In this document: one piece after another, positions 35,246 through 44,057 of the stretch | Position numbering within the stretch: the first letter of the stretch is position 1 | Layout: every line of letters begins with the position of its first letter | DNA from: Chitinibacter bivalviorum | Lineage (GTDB): Bacteria > Pseudomonadota > Gammaproteobacteria > Burkholderiales > Chitinibacteraceae | Direction of reading: 5' to 3' | Assembly: GCF_013403565.1 (NCBI RefSeq) | Contig: NZ_CP058627.1 | Location: forward strand, 992,001 to 1,056,000 | Length of the DNA: 64,000 nt | Made by a program: the position numbers and the translations under genes | Notes under the pieces: generated by a model | Seen by the model: only the letters and a program-made list of their open reading frames with translations | Database searches by the model: none | What the model was told of the DNA's origin: nothing

Positions 35246-35809
35246 TCAATGCCCAGAAAAATCACAAACAGTAAATAATTCGATACCTTGCTGCCGCACT
35301 AATTGCGAACCACCAAGTTCAGGTAAATCGACAATCGCCGCGGCCTCAACGACATTTGCGCCAATGCGTTTTAACAGATTGGCTGCTGCAATCATCGTGC
35401 CGCCAGTTGCAACTAAGTCATCAATTAATAGCACGCGATCACCTTCTTTGCAGGCATCGGCATGCAATTCAACAGTAGCTGAGCCATATTCAAGCTCATA
35501 TTCTTCTGCGATCGTATCAAATGGCAGCTTCCCTTTTTTACGAACAGGAACAAAGCCGAGATTTAGTTCATAGGCAACAACAGCTCCCAAGATAAAGCCT
35601 CGAGCATCAACACCAGCGATGATGTCCAGCTTTTGATCCATGTAGCGATGAACAAATATATCCACCAATACACGAAAGGTTTTTGGGTCTTGCAGTAGCG
35701 GTGTAATGTCGCGAAACATCACCCCTTGCTGAGGCCAATTAGGTACCGTACGAATACGAGAGCGAATGTACTCGGCATAAGGGGGCTCAGCAAGTTGGGC
35801 GATGGTCAT
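35246..35809 (-). CDS. apt: Adenine phosphoribosyltransferase
   Basis: 187 aa. [21 protein letters not shown] near the N-terminus, the [10 protein letters not shown] loop, RKKGKLP, and the PRPP motif [14 protein letters not shown]. Converts adenine and PRPP to AMP. Lies 8 nt after the permease gene and 21 nt before hpt. Confidence 0.96.
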   Translation of the reverse strand: MTIAQLAEPPYAEYIRSRIRTVPNWPQQGVMFRDITPLLQDPKTFRVLVDIFVHRYMDQKLDIIAGVDARGFILGAVVAYELNLGFVPVRKKGKLPFDTIAEEYELEYGSATVELHADACKEGDRVLLIDDLVATGGTMIAAANLLKRIGANVVEAAAIVDLPELGGSQLVRQQGIELFTVCDFSGH

Positions 35810-35817
35810 TTTCTATC

Positions 35818-37110
35818 TCAATGAAAGAAGGCAAATTTAACAACCCACAGGCCTGCAATAATAAGCACTGCAGGGCTAAGATCTTTGTGGCGGCCAGCCA
35901 AAAGCTTGATCACAGCATAGCTGATAAAACCAAATGCAATACCATCCGCAATCGAGAAGGTAAATGGCATTGCCAGTGCAGTCATAACAGCCGGCGCAGA
36001 TTCAGTGAGGTCATTCCATTCGATTTCCGCCAAGCCGCGAGTCATCAATACAGCAACGTAACACAATGCTGGAGCTGTCGCATACGCAGGGACCGTCGCC
36101 GCCAAAGGTGAGAACCAAAGTGCCAGCAAGAAAAGAATTGCAACAACCAAAGAGGTTAGACCAGTACGGCCGCCAACCGCCGTGCCAGCTGCAGATTCAA
36201 TATAGGCAGTTGTCGATGAAGTACCCATTGCTGCACCCGCAGTAATCGCGACCGAATCTGCGAGTAGCGCTTTTTTGAGGCGTGGCAATTTTCCGTCTTT
36301 ATCAAGTAAGCCCGCACGGTGAGATACGCCGATCAAGGTGCCCGTTGTGTCAAACAAATCAACAAAGAAGAATACAAACACCACGCCCAGCAAGCCGACG
36401 TTGAGTGCGCCAGCGATGTCCATTTGCATGAAAGTCGGTGCCATTGAAGGCGGTGCTGAAAACACCCCCTTGAACTCCGAAAGTCCTAAGGCAATCGAAA
36501 CACCTGTTACAGCCAGAATAGAAATGATGATTGAGCCATGAATCTTGCGATACTCAAGAGCAATAATTAGGAAAAAACCGAAAATTGCTAACAGCGTCGT
36601 TGGAGAGTGAATATCACCCAAGGTAACCAATGTGGCTGGAGAGCCCACGACCACGCCGGCATTTTTAAGGGCGATAATCGCCAAAAACATACCAACACCA
36701 GCAGAAATTGCCAATTTCAAAGAGTGAGGGATGGCATTAACTATCGCCTCACGCACTTTAAACAGGGAAACTGCGAGGAAAATGATCCCTGAGATAAATA
36801 CCGCACCCAGTGCGACTTGCCACGATACGCCCATCCCTTTTACAACGGTAAAGGTAAAGTACGCGTTCAAACCCATGCCAGGTGCGAGTGCGATTGGGTA
36901 GTTGGCTACCAAGGCCATAATGCCAGTACCCAAAGCAGCAGCCAGACACGTTGCCACAAAGACCGCATTAAAATCCATCCCAGTCAGCGCTAAAATAGAA
37001 GGATTTACAAAGACGATATACGCCATGGTCAAAAATGTTGTAAAACCGGCGATTACCTCGGTTCTAACATCTGTACCATGCTCTTTAAGCTTGAAAAAAG
37101 CGTCCAGCAT
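35818..37110 (-). CDS. Purine permease of the AzgA-like NCS2 family
   Basis: 430 aa inner-membrane transporter with about 12-14 helices. The N-terminus FFKLKEHGTDVRTEVIAGFTTFLTMAYI is typical of AzgA-like adenine/guanine/hypoxanthine permeases, as are NPSILALTGMD, PGMGLNAYF, TGTLIGVSHRAGLLDKDG and the GTSSTTAYIESAAGTAVGGRTGLT segment. With apt and hpt directly downstream it supplies bases for salvage. Proton symport is known for relatives. Confidence 0.92.
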   Translation of the reverse strand: MLDAFFKLKEHGTDVRTEVIAGFTTFLTMAYIVFVNPSILALTGMDFNAVFVATCLAAALGTGIMALVANYPIALAPGMGLNAYFTFTVVKGMGVSWQVALGAVFISGIIFLAVSLFKVREAIVNAIPHSLKLAISAGVGMFLAIIALKNAGVVVGSPATLVTLGDIHSPTTLLAIFGFFLIIALEYRKIHGSIIISILAVTGVSIALGLSEFKGVFSAPPSMAPTFMQMDIAGALNVGLLGVVFVFFFVDLFDTTGTLIGVSHRAGLLDKDGKLPRLKKALLADSVAITAGAAMGTSSTTAYIESAAGTAVGGRTGLTSLVVAILFLLALWFSPLAATVPAYATAPALCYVAVLMTRGLAEIEWNDLTESAPAVMTALAMPFTFSIADGIAFGFISYAVIKLLAGRHKDLSPAVLIIAGLWVVKFAFFH

Positions 37111-37212
37111 GACTCTACCCCGATTGATTTATAAAAATAATAGTTAGTAAAAAGCGAGGCATACACCCATTGCGCAGGTGATTATGCTCTCGCTCGTTCC
37201 ATTACTACAGGT

Positions 37213-37782
37213 TTAGTAACCTACACCCATGATGGCAAGGACGCCAATTATTGCAAAGATTGCAGCAGCTACAAATCGCACCATTCGTAACAAGTGCATA
37301 CGGCTTGAAATCCACTCGCCCAAGTAAACTGCGGGCACATTAGCCAGCATCATTCCAACCGTGGTTCCCATAACAACCTGCCACAGAGGGTTATACTTTA
37401 ATGCAAGTGCAACTGTAGCAACTTGCGTTTTATCACCCATTTCGGCAAAAAAGAAAGCAATACAGGTTGCTAAAAATGCCCCATACGGCTTAACGGTGGC
37501 TTCGTCTTCATCCATTTCATCGGGTTTGAGCGCCCAAGCTGCAATGACCAAAAACCCTAAGCCAACAACCCAGCGCAATATCTCAGGTGAAATAAGTCCT
37601 GCCATTTGCTGCCCCAGCCAACCAGCGGCAAAATGGTTAAAAACTGTAGCAACAAAAATGCCCGCAACAATAGGTAGCGGGCGACGAAAGCGAGCAGCTA
37701 GAATCAAAGATAACAACTGAGTTTTGTCGCCCATTTCAGCTATAGCAACAACGCCAGTCGAAACCAAAAACGCATCAAACAT
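37213..37782 (-). CDS. GDT1/UPF0016 family manganese exporter
   Basis: 189 aa, six membrane helices in two halves, each with the signature E-x-G-D-K-T-Q: VAIAEMGDKTQLLSL and FFFAEMGDKTQVATV. This is the TMEM165/GDT1 cation exporter family; bacterial MneA members export Mn2+. A yybP-ykoY type manganese riboswitch lies directly upstream (37852-37985), which supports manganese efflux induced by manganese. Confidence 0.92.
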   Translation of the reverse strand: MFDAFLVSTGVVAIAEMGDKTQLLSLILAARFRRPLPIVAGIFVATVFNHFAAGWLGQQMAGLISPEILRWVVGLGFLVIAAWALKPDEMDEDEATVKPYGAFLATCIAFFFAEMGDKTQVATVALALKYNPLWQVVMGTTVGMMLANVPAVYLGEWISSRMHLLRMVRFVAAAIFAIIGVLAIMGVGY

Positions 37783-37851
37783 TGCAATACTCCAGGGCGG
37801 GCGAAGGACACGAGGCTAGCCGTGCATGCCCACCCATGAGCGCACAGATAA

Positions 37852-37985
37852 CCTCGGGTCTCATCAGGCAGGGATACCCTGCTGCGTACACCATAAAATT
37901 CAGTCTTTGACGACTAATTTTAAGTTTGTTGATGCACGCCTAGCTCAAAAAAGGCTAGCGATTACTCCCCCGAAGGAAGAGTCAA
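37852..37985 (-). promoter_or_regulatory. yybP-ykoY manganese riboswitch aptamer
   Basis: On the minus strand the leader reads CUUCGGG-GGAGUA at the 5' side (37985-37973) and GAGA-CCCGAGG at the 3' side (37862-37852). CUUCGGG and CCCGAGG form a 7 bp P1 stem that closes the GGGGAGUA and GAUGAGACC motifs characteristic of this class. A P2 hairpin (CGCTAGCC/GAGCTAGGCG) follows the first motif. About 70 nt of expression platform separates P1 from the exporter start codon. The neighbour is a Mn exporter, matching the class's known gene partners. Confidence 0.87.
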
Positions 37986-38030
37986 TTCTAAACAGAGAAA
38001 GAAAGACTTACAAGTAGGGGAAAATAGCGA

Positions 38031-38513
38031 TTAATTATTCAGTTGATCTATCGTAAACGATAACAACCCTTCGCAACCATCTTCAACCAAGTCCAACACA
38101 TGCTCAAACCCATCCGCACCACCGTAGTACGGATCTGGCACTTCGTCCTCGGGGTGTTTATTTGCAAAATCCAGAAAAAGTTGGATTTTATGTTGCATAC
38201 CAGGGGGGCATTGATGCTGCAAGCTTCGTAAATGGCTTTTATCCATCGCCAAAATGAGATCGAACTGGCTAAAATCGCTGATTTTGACTTCTCTCGCTCG
38301 CAAGAAACCTAAATCGTAGCCTCGTTTTTTTGCATGTAACTGCGCGCGGCGATCCGGAGCCTCACCCACATGATAATCAGTGGTGCCTGCCGAATCAATT
38401 CTGACGCGGTGAGCCAATCCAGCCTGCCCCACAATTTTGCGCATAACCCCATCTGCCGTTGGACTGCGGCAAATGTTACCAGTGCAAACCATCAAAATTG
38501 AAAACTGCTTCAC
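38031..38513 (-). CDS. Low-molecular-weight protein-tyrosine phosphatase
   Basis: 160 aa cytoplasmic phosphatase. The catalytic P-loop VCTGNICRSPTADG (Cys and Arg of C-x5-R-S) is at residues 10-17, and the general-acid Asp is in VPDPYYGG near residue 122. Middle region DYHVGEAPDRRA and DLILAMDKSH are typical. Physiological substrate unknown; it is not next to exopolysaccharide or tyrosine-kinase genes, so a general role is as likely as a capsule role. Confidence 0.93.
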   Translation of the reverse strand: MKQFSILMVCTGNICRSPTADGVMRKIVGQAGLAHRVRIDSAGTTDYHVGEAPDRRAQLHAKKRGYDLGFLRAREVKISDFSQFDLILAMDKSHLRSLQHQCPPGMQHKIQLFLDFANKHPEDEVPDPYYGGADGFEHVLDLVEDGCEGLLSFTIDQLNN

Positions 38514-38638
38514 GAACCTTCCCCTGCAATGTAGCGAGATAAATTAAAACCCAGCTTAGAGAAACAAACACCGAAGACCATCCTCGTCGCACTTTAAGAA
38601 AAGGCCCCGGCCCGACTGTGATTTAATACGTTAAAATT

Positions 38639-38839
38639 TTAATAGCTAGACTGATAATCATGAACCAATGCTAGTGCAGCATTTTTCATGCTAACACATG
38701 CTTGGCATTGATTTTTCAACGCATCGTTTTCGATCGAGAGTCTGCGCAACTCAGTTAAAATCGCTTGCCGTAACTCCAAATCCGTCACTTCATCAAACTG
38801 AATGGATTCAAGTTTTTTTAAGAGTTCAACAGTTGTCAT
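38639..38839 (-). CDS. Small helical hypothetical protein
   Basis: 66 aa. Two amphipathic helices with heptad pattern (VELLKKLESIQFDEVTDLELRQAI; ILTELRRLSIENDALKNQ) then CQACVSMKN. AAGGAG precedes the start. No family recognised. It lies alone between the type VI remnant and the phosphatase gene. Confidence 0.55.
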   Translation of the reverse strand: MTTVELLKKLESIQFDEVTDLELRQAILTELRRLSIENDALKNQCQACVSMKNAALALVHDYQSSY

Positions 38840-38971
38840 ACGAATTTCTCCTTGTCTAAACAGTCAAACCTTTTGAATTAATGCGATTTAACCAAATTTT
38901 GCACTGCACAATATAGACAAAGATCAATAAGCCCTTACCCAACAAACACTTAAAGCCTGCCGTAAATGAGC

Positions 38972-39991
38972 TTAACGTAATAAACAGTATTTCAGATCAG
39001 ACGGATTATCACTAGGCCAGCCCAACCAGCAACTACCGCCGAGCCGCAAAACATTATCGTTCGATAGCTTTGCTTTAGGCACATCATCACGCTTAAGGAT
39101 TAAAGTAACATCGCATGCCAAGCTATGGCCGAGTGAAAACTTAAGCAGCGCCTGCAAGGCTTTAGCCCCAGATGAATCAGGCTGTAGATTATCAAATTGC
39201 TGCCAGCTTAATGGCCCCAACTGTAATTGCACCTTAGTTTGCCGATCCCAAGCGCGATCACCCACAAAGGCAGAAGCACCGAGCTCACAAGCATTGACAC
39301 CTAGTGCAGTCTGCTCATCCTGGGGTAATTGCATCCACTGACCTGCAAATTGAACAAGCTTTGCGGGGAAACCAAAAAAACCCTCGATCAAAGTAATTAG
39401 TGCCTGAGCAGACATTGGCTTTTGACTTAGGAGGCCAGCGTAATAGATGAATAGGTTTTCACTTTGCAAAAAATCACTTCCCATTTGCGACTTCAATGCC
39501 CCTAAACCCATACCTCCCAGATCTAATAAGTTACGAGCAAAACCGTCCTGCTCACCCTGCTCCGCCTGTAGCCAGAAACGATATTTATGCCATGCCGCAT
39601 AAAATAGTGCGATAGAGCGATGGCTAAAGATATCCAAAAAAGAATGGAGTGTTGGATCTCTATATTGCTGGCGACGCTCTATTAATTGCTCCGTATAGCT
39701 CGTCGGCAACACGCCACTCGGGCCAGTCAACCCCATAAATGACACTTCAAGTTCATCTAAAGCGTCTGTTTGCGTTTTTACAGGGCGGTAACTAGTCAAT
39801 TCACTAGCTGGAAACGACAAATCCACTCTCGTACGAAACCGCAATTTAGCAGGCAGTGGACTTCGACGCTCTCCGCGCTTGCCTGCGGAAAGCCCCAGTA
39901 TTCTTACTGCCTGAAAAAATCCAAAAGATGTTGGGTTTTCGAGCAACTCCTGCTCTAGATGACGAGGGCTTCCCCGGCGCGAGCTGGCCAT
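38972..39991 (-). CDS. tssG: Type VI secretion baseplate protein TssG (orphan)
   Basis: 339 aa from the Met at 39991 (MASSRRGSPRHLEQELLENP); an upstream in-frame start at 40030 adds 13 residues. NPTSFGFFQAVRIL, RFRTRVDLSFPASELTSY, VSFMGLTGPSGVLPTSYTEQLIER, FLDIFSHRSIALFYAAWHKYRF and LGPLSWQQFDNLQP are TssG/ImpH landmarks. It is part of the baseplate wedge with TssF, TssE and TssK. It overlaps the tssF-derived end of the chimeric frame by 37 nt, the usual tssF-tssG coupling. No other type VI genes exist in the window, so it is probably a non-functional remnant. Confidence 0.9.
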   Translation of the reverse strand: MASSRRGSPRHLEQELLENPTSFGFFQAVRILGLSAGKRGERRSPLPAKLRFRTRVDLSFPASELTSYRPVKTQTDALDELEVSFMGLTGPSGVLPTSYTEQLIERRQQYRDPTLHSFLDIFSHRSIALFYAAWHKYRFWLQAEQGEQDGFARNLLDLGGMGLGALKSQMGSDFLQSENLFIYYAGLLSQKPMSAQALITLIEGFFGFPAKLVQFAGQWMQLPQDEQTALGVNACELGASAFVGDRAWDRQTKVQLQLGPLSWQQFDNLQPDSSGAKALQALLKFSLGHSLACDVTLILKRDDVPKAKLSNDNVLRLGGSCWLGWPSDNPSDLKYCLLR

Positions 39992-42519
39992 GATGCTACC
40001 ACTCCATTTTGTTGTTTGGTTTTTATGCACAAGCGGGTAAAACTATTTGGCGAGCAATAAAGCGCAAAAAAGCGCTCTAAGGCGCTGGCAAATAGATAAA
40101 TGCTCCCACCAACGTAATACTCCCCATCCATTGTTAGTGTGATGTCGGTGCCACGAACAAAACCAGAAAAATTACGGCCAGAAACTCTCGTTACGGCAGG
40201 AGCACTTTCAATGGCGTAAAGCCCCTGAATTTGGCGAGCATTAACAGGTGAGTCCGTCTGATTGTATAGAGAGAGCATTTCTTGCAAAGCTGATCGACCA
40301 GACTCAATGAGGGATAAATAATTGAGCGAAAGGTGTGACACTAGTCGCCATTGCAAACCACGTTTATTGGGTGTTCGCAAACTACCCGTTGGCTTGCGAA
40401 GCAACTTAACCCGCTTAACAACCGAATGGCCAGGAAGTGTAAAGTCGGTATTACTTCCCGCTTGACTACCGCCAAATGGAATCAACTCAGGTAAGTCGCG
40501 GTTAGAGCAGAGCAACTCCAGACTGAGTACCTCTGCACTCGGTCGTACTGGATTAAAATTCAGATCAACCAAATGCAACTCTAAATCGGTACCTTTGTCA
40601 TCCTGCCGCGGCGAAGCTTCACGACTAGCGTGCCAGTAAAAATCCGGCCCGTCATTTTCGGCGCCATGCCTGAGCGCATAAAAAGGCAGGACCTCTTCAC
40701 TGCGTTCTTGGCTCCCCGTTTTTTCGATGCGAATTACTTTGCGAATCTGCATCACCTCAAACGCTTGTTGCTTACGTGCATCAGCAACAACCGGATAGCT
40801 CGCTTTATGGTGCGTAACTCGGATTGGCTCACCCTGCTGCACACTCACCATTTGATTGGCCCAATGACACGGTACTGAATAGCGATTGCGCTGGAAGGTA
40901 ATCAGACACGTACTTGATACCCGCGCCAAGACTTCGGTGTAACCATCAAATGCACCTGGAAATGGCATCATGTGAAGCTGCTCATCTTGGCGTAATTCGG
41001 CTAATGTGAGCTCAGGATACTCTGGGTGACGCAATTGCTGCCAAGCCAACTGACATTGTTGCTCAAGCCAAGCATTGAGCTCGTCAAAGCTCGCGAATTT
41101 GAGCGCCAATGCGGCTTGCCAGATGTGTCGGCGCCGGTCTTGTACATTCTTCTCGACAATACCTTTCTCCCAGCCGGAGGCGACATTGCAAAACTCAGTA
41201 TCAAACAGATAATGGGCAGTCATCGCATGAAAGCGGGCGTTGATGATGCGTTCCTTGCCGGGCAGCACCTTGTCGACTGCCGTCTTCATGTTGTCGTAAA
41301 TCCCTCGCAGCGGCACGCCCCCTAACATCTGAAAGGCGCGAGTATGCGCATCAAACAGCATTTCATGGCTTTGGCTAGGATACGCCATCAATGCAAAAGC
41401 GCGACTCGCGCACAGCTTCATGTGGGCCAGCAAGACTTTGCGATGAATACCACCAATGAATGCATGCTCTTCGCTCCAATCGAACTGAAATGCCTCGCCC
41501 AAGGCAAAGCGCAGTGGCACAAATGCAGACTTCAAGTGATGCCCCATCGTTTGCGTGCGCCAGTGACGAATAAACGCAGTGACTCGGGAGTAATCGCCGC
41601 CAAAGCCCGCAGTCACTAGCTCCTGGAACAATACCTTGGCAGTACGCCGGTCTCGTTTGGGGCGATGTAGATCGGTTTGTAATGCTTTAACGAGTTGAGG
41701 AATAAAGGGAGACAGCTTGGTTTGGCTAGACTTGCGTCGATAGCGCGGCTCGGTAGCTGAGTCGGTACGTAGCCATTTCTTGATGGTATTGCGCGTTAAG
41801 CTGGTGCGCCGTGCAATCTCGTTGTAGGGTGATGTTTGGCTTAACTGGCCTGCATGGGTATTACCTTGCAGCTCTTTATCATCATTACCTGCATGACCAT
41901 GCCCTTGCTGCTCGCGCCAGTCGGCGGTGAGTTGGCCGCTAGTGGCGGCGGCTAGCACCGATTGGCGGAAGCGTTTGAGGATGGGTTGGACGCGTTCGAG
42001 GCGTGCGCGGCAGGCATCGACCCGCGCCAGCGTCGCGTCGAGCTTGTCGGCGATGCGTTTTTGTTCGGGGAGTGGCGGCACAGCAATTTCTGTACTCTCG
42101 AATTTTCCCTTTGTCACATGGCGAAGCCCAACTCCCCCATGAGCAATGTCAATCAATGTATCCAAAGTTTGGTTGATTGCATGCCGGAAAAATCTTTTAT
42201 CCAAAAAAAATTCGTCAAAGTCAATTTTAAAAATGTGCTGATTTAAGACCGCCTCACCCCCACTCCAGACATGCGCCCCGAATGAAGTTCCTGGAGTCCC
42301 AGACCATGCAAATAAAAGTTCACCGCCTTTGAGGTGATATTTCTCATCAAAATCGCCTTTGAAGTAATTAAAAGGCGCGTTTGCTTTATTTAGATTTTGA
42401 ATCCTAACAATTGGTAGCCCCGTCTCCGACCACTCAGTTGGCTTAAATGCTCGTCCGTTGTTCAGAGTGCAAATACTGCCAATTGGGGAGTTGGCCCAAT
42501 TCTGTGGCAATTTACTCAT
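39955..42519 (-). CDS. Three-part chimera: HsdS N-half / IS21 IstA / TssF C-half
   Basis: A single open frame of 854 aa made of unrelated pieces. Residues 1-215: type I restriction specificity subunit, one target-recognition domain (LPQNWANSPIGSICTLNNGR...) and the conserved PPLPEQKRIADKLDATLARVD helix, ending GQLTADWREQQ. Residues about 222-572: IS21-family transposase IstA, with an HTH (NEIARRTSLTRNTIKKWLR), catalytic D, D, E in FQFDWSEEH, GIYDNMKTAV and GIVEKNVQDRRRH, truncated before its C-terminus. Residues about 573-854: the C-terminal part of TssF (YPVVADARKQQAFEV onward, IQGLYAIESAPAVTRVSGRNFSGFVRG as separate motifs). Both joins are in frame. IstB is missing. Probably produced by insertion followed by IS-mediated deletion; function unlikely, but expression is possible from the hsd promoter. 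Confidence 0.88.
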   Translation of the reverse strand: MSKLPQNWANSPIGSICTLNNGRAFKPTEWSETGLPIVRIQNLNKANAPFNYFKGDFDEKYHLKGGELLFAWSGTPGTSFGAHVWSGGEAVLNQHIFKIDFDEFFLDKRFFRHAINQTLDTLIDIAHGGVGLRHVTKGKFESTEIAVPPLPEQKRIADKLDATLARVDACRARLERVQPILKRFRQSVLAAATSGQLTADWREQQGHGHAGNDDKELQGNTHAGQLSQTSPYNEIARRTSLTRNTIKKWLRTDSATEPRYRRKSSQTKLSPFIPQLVKALQTDLHRPKRDRRTAKVLFQELVTAGFGGDYSRVTAFIRHWRTQTMGHHLKSAFVPLRFALGEAFQFDWSEEHAFIGGIHRKVLLAHMKLCASRAFALMAYPSQSHEMLFDAHTRAFQMLGGVPLRGIYDNMKTAVDKVLPGKERIINARFHAMTAHYLFDTEFCNVASGWEKGIVEKNVQDRRRHIWQAALALKFASFDELNAWLEQQCQLAWQQLRHPEYPELTLAELRQDEQLHMMPFPGAFDGYTEVLARVSSTCLITFQRNRYSVPCHWANQMVSVQQGEPIRVTHHKASYPVVADARKQQAFEVMQIRKVIRIEKTGSQERSEEVLPFYALRHGAENDGPDFYWHASREASPRQDDKGTDLELHLVDLNFNPVRPSAEVLSLELLCSNRDLPELIPFGGSQAGSNTDFTLPGHSVVKRVKLLRKPTGSLRTPNKRGLQWRLVSHLSLNYLSLIESGRSALQEMLSLYNQTDSPVNARQIQGLYAIESAPAVTRVSGRNFSGFVRGTDITLTMDGEYYVGGSIYLFASALERFFALYCSPNSFTRLCIKTKQQNGVVASWPARAGEALVI
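41854..41871 (+). repeat. GGGTATTACC repeat at the hsdS/istA junction (copy C)
   Basis: ATGGGTATTACCTTGCAG differs by one base from ATGGGTATTACCTTGTAG at 43971-43988. It falls exactly where the HsdS-like protein ends and IstA-like protein begins in the chimeric frame, which suggests that it marks a recombination point or the end of the inserted element. Confidence 0.6.
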
Positions 42520-43972
42520 TCCGCCACCTCTTCACCCAGTTCAGCCAGTATCGCTTCCAGCTCGGCGAGTGCGCCGTTCAGCTCGTCCATCGCTTCACGC
42601 GCCAGCACACTCGGCTCGGGTAAATCGGCTGCGTCTTCGGCGTTGTCGTCTTTCAGCCAGCTAATGTCAAGACTGTCGCCGCGTTCGCGTATCCAGTCGC
42701 GACTAAACACGCGGAAGCGCCCTGCTTCGCCTTGGTCGCTGCGCGCGCTCGCGCCATGTGGGTCGGCACCGTAGGCGGCTTCAAAATCAGCAAAGTGGGC
42801 GCGGGTAAACGGGGTACGCTTGCCGAATTTGGGCATATTGGCGCGCAGGTCGTACACCCAGACGTTTTGCGTGCTGCCGGTGGCGTTGTTGCTGACCTTG
42901 CTAAAGAACAACACATTGGTTTTAACGCCCTGCGCGTAGAAGATGCCGGTGGGCAGGCGCAGGATGGTGTGCAGGTTGCACTTGTCCATCAGGTCGCGGC
43001 GGATGTCGGCACCGATGCCGGCCTCGAACAGCACGTTATCAGGCAGCACCACGGCGGCGCGGCCACCGTCTTTGAGGTGGCGATAGATGTGCTGCAGGAA
43101 GGCGAGCTGCTTGTTGCTGGTGTCAAAAGTGAGGTCGTCGCGCGTTGGCCCGCCGCCGCCTTTGGCAGTGCCGAATGGCGGGTTGCTGAGCATGATGTCG
43201 GCTTTGGACAACTGGTTTCCGGCGCTGCCGAGCGTATTGCCCAGATGCACCACGCCTTCGTCATCGCCTTCCATGCCGTGCAGCAGGCAGTTCATCAGCG
43301 CGAGGCGGCGGGTGTCGGGCACCAGCTCCATGCCCAGATAAGCCTTGGTGCGCTGGAAGCTGCGGGCGCGTTCGTCGAGGTCATATAAATCGTCGGTTTT
43401 GGCTTTGATGTAGGCGTCCGCCGCAATCAAAAAGCCTGCTGTACCGGCGGCGGGGTCCTGGATGGTTTCGCCAGCCTTGGGTTGCACCAGCGCGATGATG
43501 CTGTCAATCAGCGGGCGCGGTTGAAGTATTGGCCTGCGCCAGATTTGGTCTCAGAGGCGTTTTTCTCCAGCAAGCCTTCGTACAGGTCGCCCAGGCCGTC
43601 TTTTTGCGCCGAAAACCAGTCGAGACCGTCGAGCGATTTAATCAGGTGCTCCAGATGGCGTGGTTCTCTTAATCTGGTCTGCGCGTCGCGATAGATGGCA
43701 GAGATGAGCGGGTCTGGATGCGCGCTGAGCTTGAGCAGCATGGCGCGGTATTCGTTAAGCAGATTCAGGCCAGAGAGTGAAGCCAGATAATTCCAGCGCG
43801 CGTATTCGGGCAGCTTGTGCGCGGCCATCACGCCGCTTTGGGTGTTCTCGTATTCCATCTTGATGAACAGCAGCAGCACCAGCTCGGTGACGTAGTCGCT
43901 GTAGTTGATGCCGTCGTCGCGCAGCACGTCGCAGAGGTTCCAGAGCTTTTGGACGATGTCGTTATTGACCAT
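42516..43972 (-). pseudogene. hsdM: Type I methyltransferase subunit HsdM, frameshifted
   Basis: Two frames make one HsdM. 43508-43972 (154 aa) is the N-terminal domain: NDIVQKLWNLCDVLRDDGINY ... KNASETKSGAGQYF. 42516-43487 continues with QDPAAGTAGFLIAADAY (SAM-binding) and the catalytic NPPF motif in IMLSNPPFGTA. Family members read GQYFTPRPLID at the join; here AACCGCGCCCGCTGATTGAC needs one extra C (AACCCGCGC) to restore it. So a single-base deletion near 43525 breaks the gene, unless it is a sequencing error. The downstream chimera overlaps by 4 nt, the normal hsdM-hsdS coupling. Confidence 0.87.
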
Positions 43973-44021
43973 GGGTATTACCTTGTAGATTTTATTAGTA
44001 ATTGACTACAGGGCAATACCC
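43973..44021. repeat. Extragenic palindrome, GGGTATTRCC family (copy B)
   Basis: Inverted repeat GGGTATTACCTTGTAG / CTACAGGGCAATACCC (14 of 16 pairs) around a 17 nt AT-rich loop, immediately upstream of the hsdM start codon. Shares its arm with copy A (23340-23382) and copy C (41854-41871). Confidence 0.68.
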
Positions 44022-44057
44022 TATAGATGTATTTTGAATCAATATGAAAAAAGCGGT

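Noticed and set aside
39955..42519. The chimeric frame as a designed fusion effector or defence gene
   Set aside because: Each part is a truncated piece of a separate known family and both ends match broken neighbours (hsdM side and tssG side), so deletion debris explains it better.
42732..43388. 218-codon rightward frame opposite hsdM
   Set aside because: Mirror of the GC-rich hsdM codons, Ala/Val/Gly-rich without domains.
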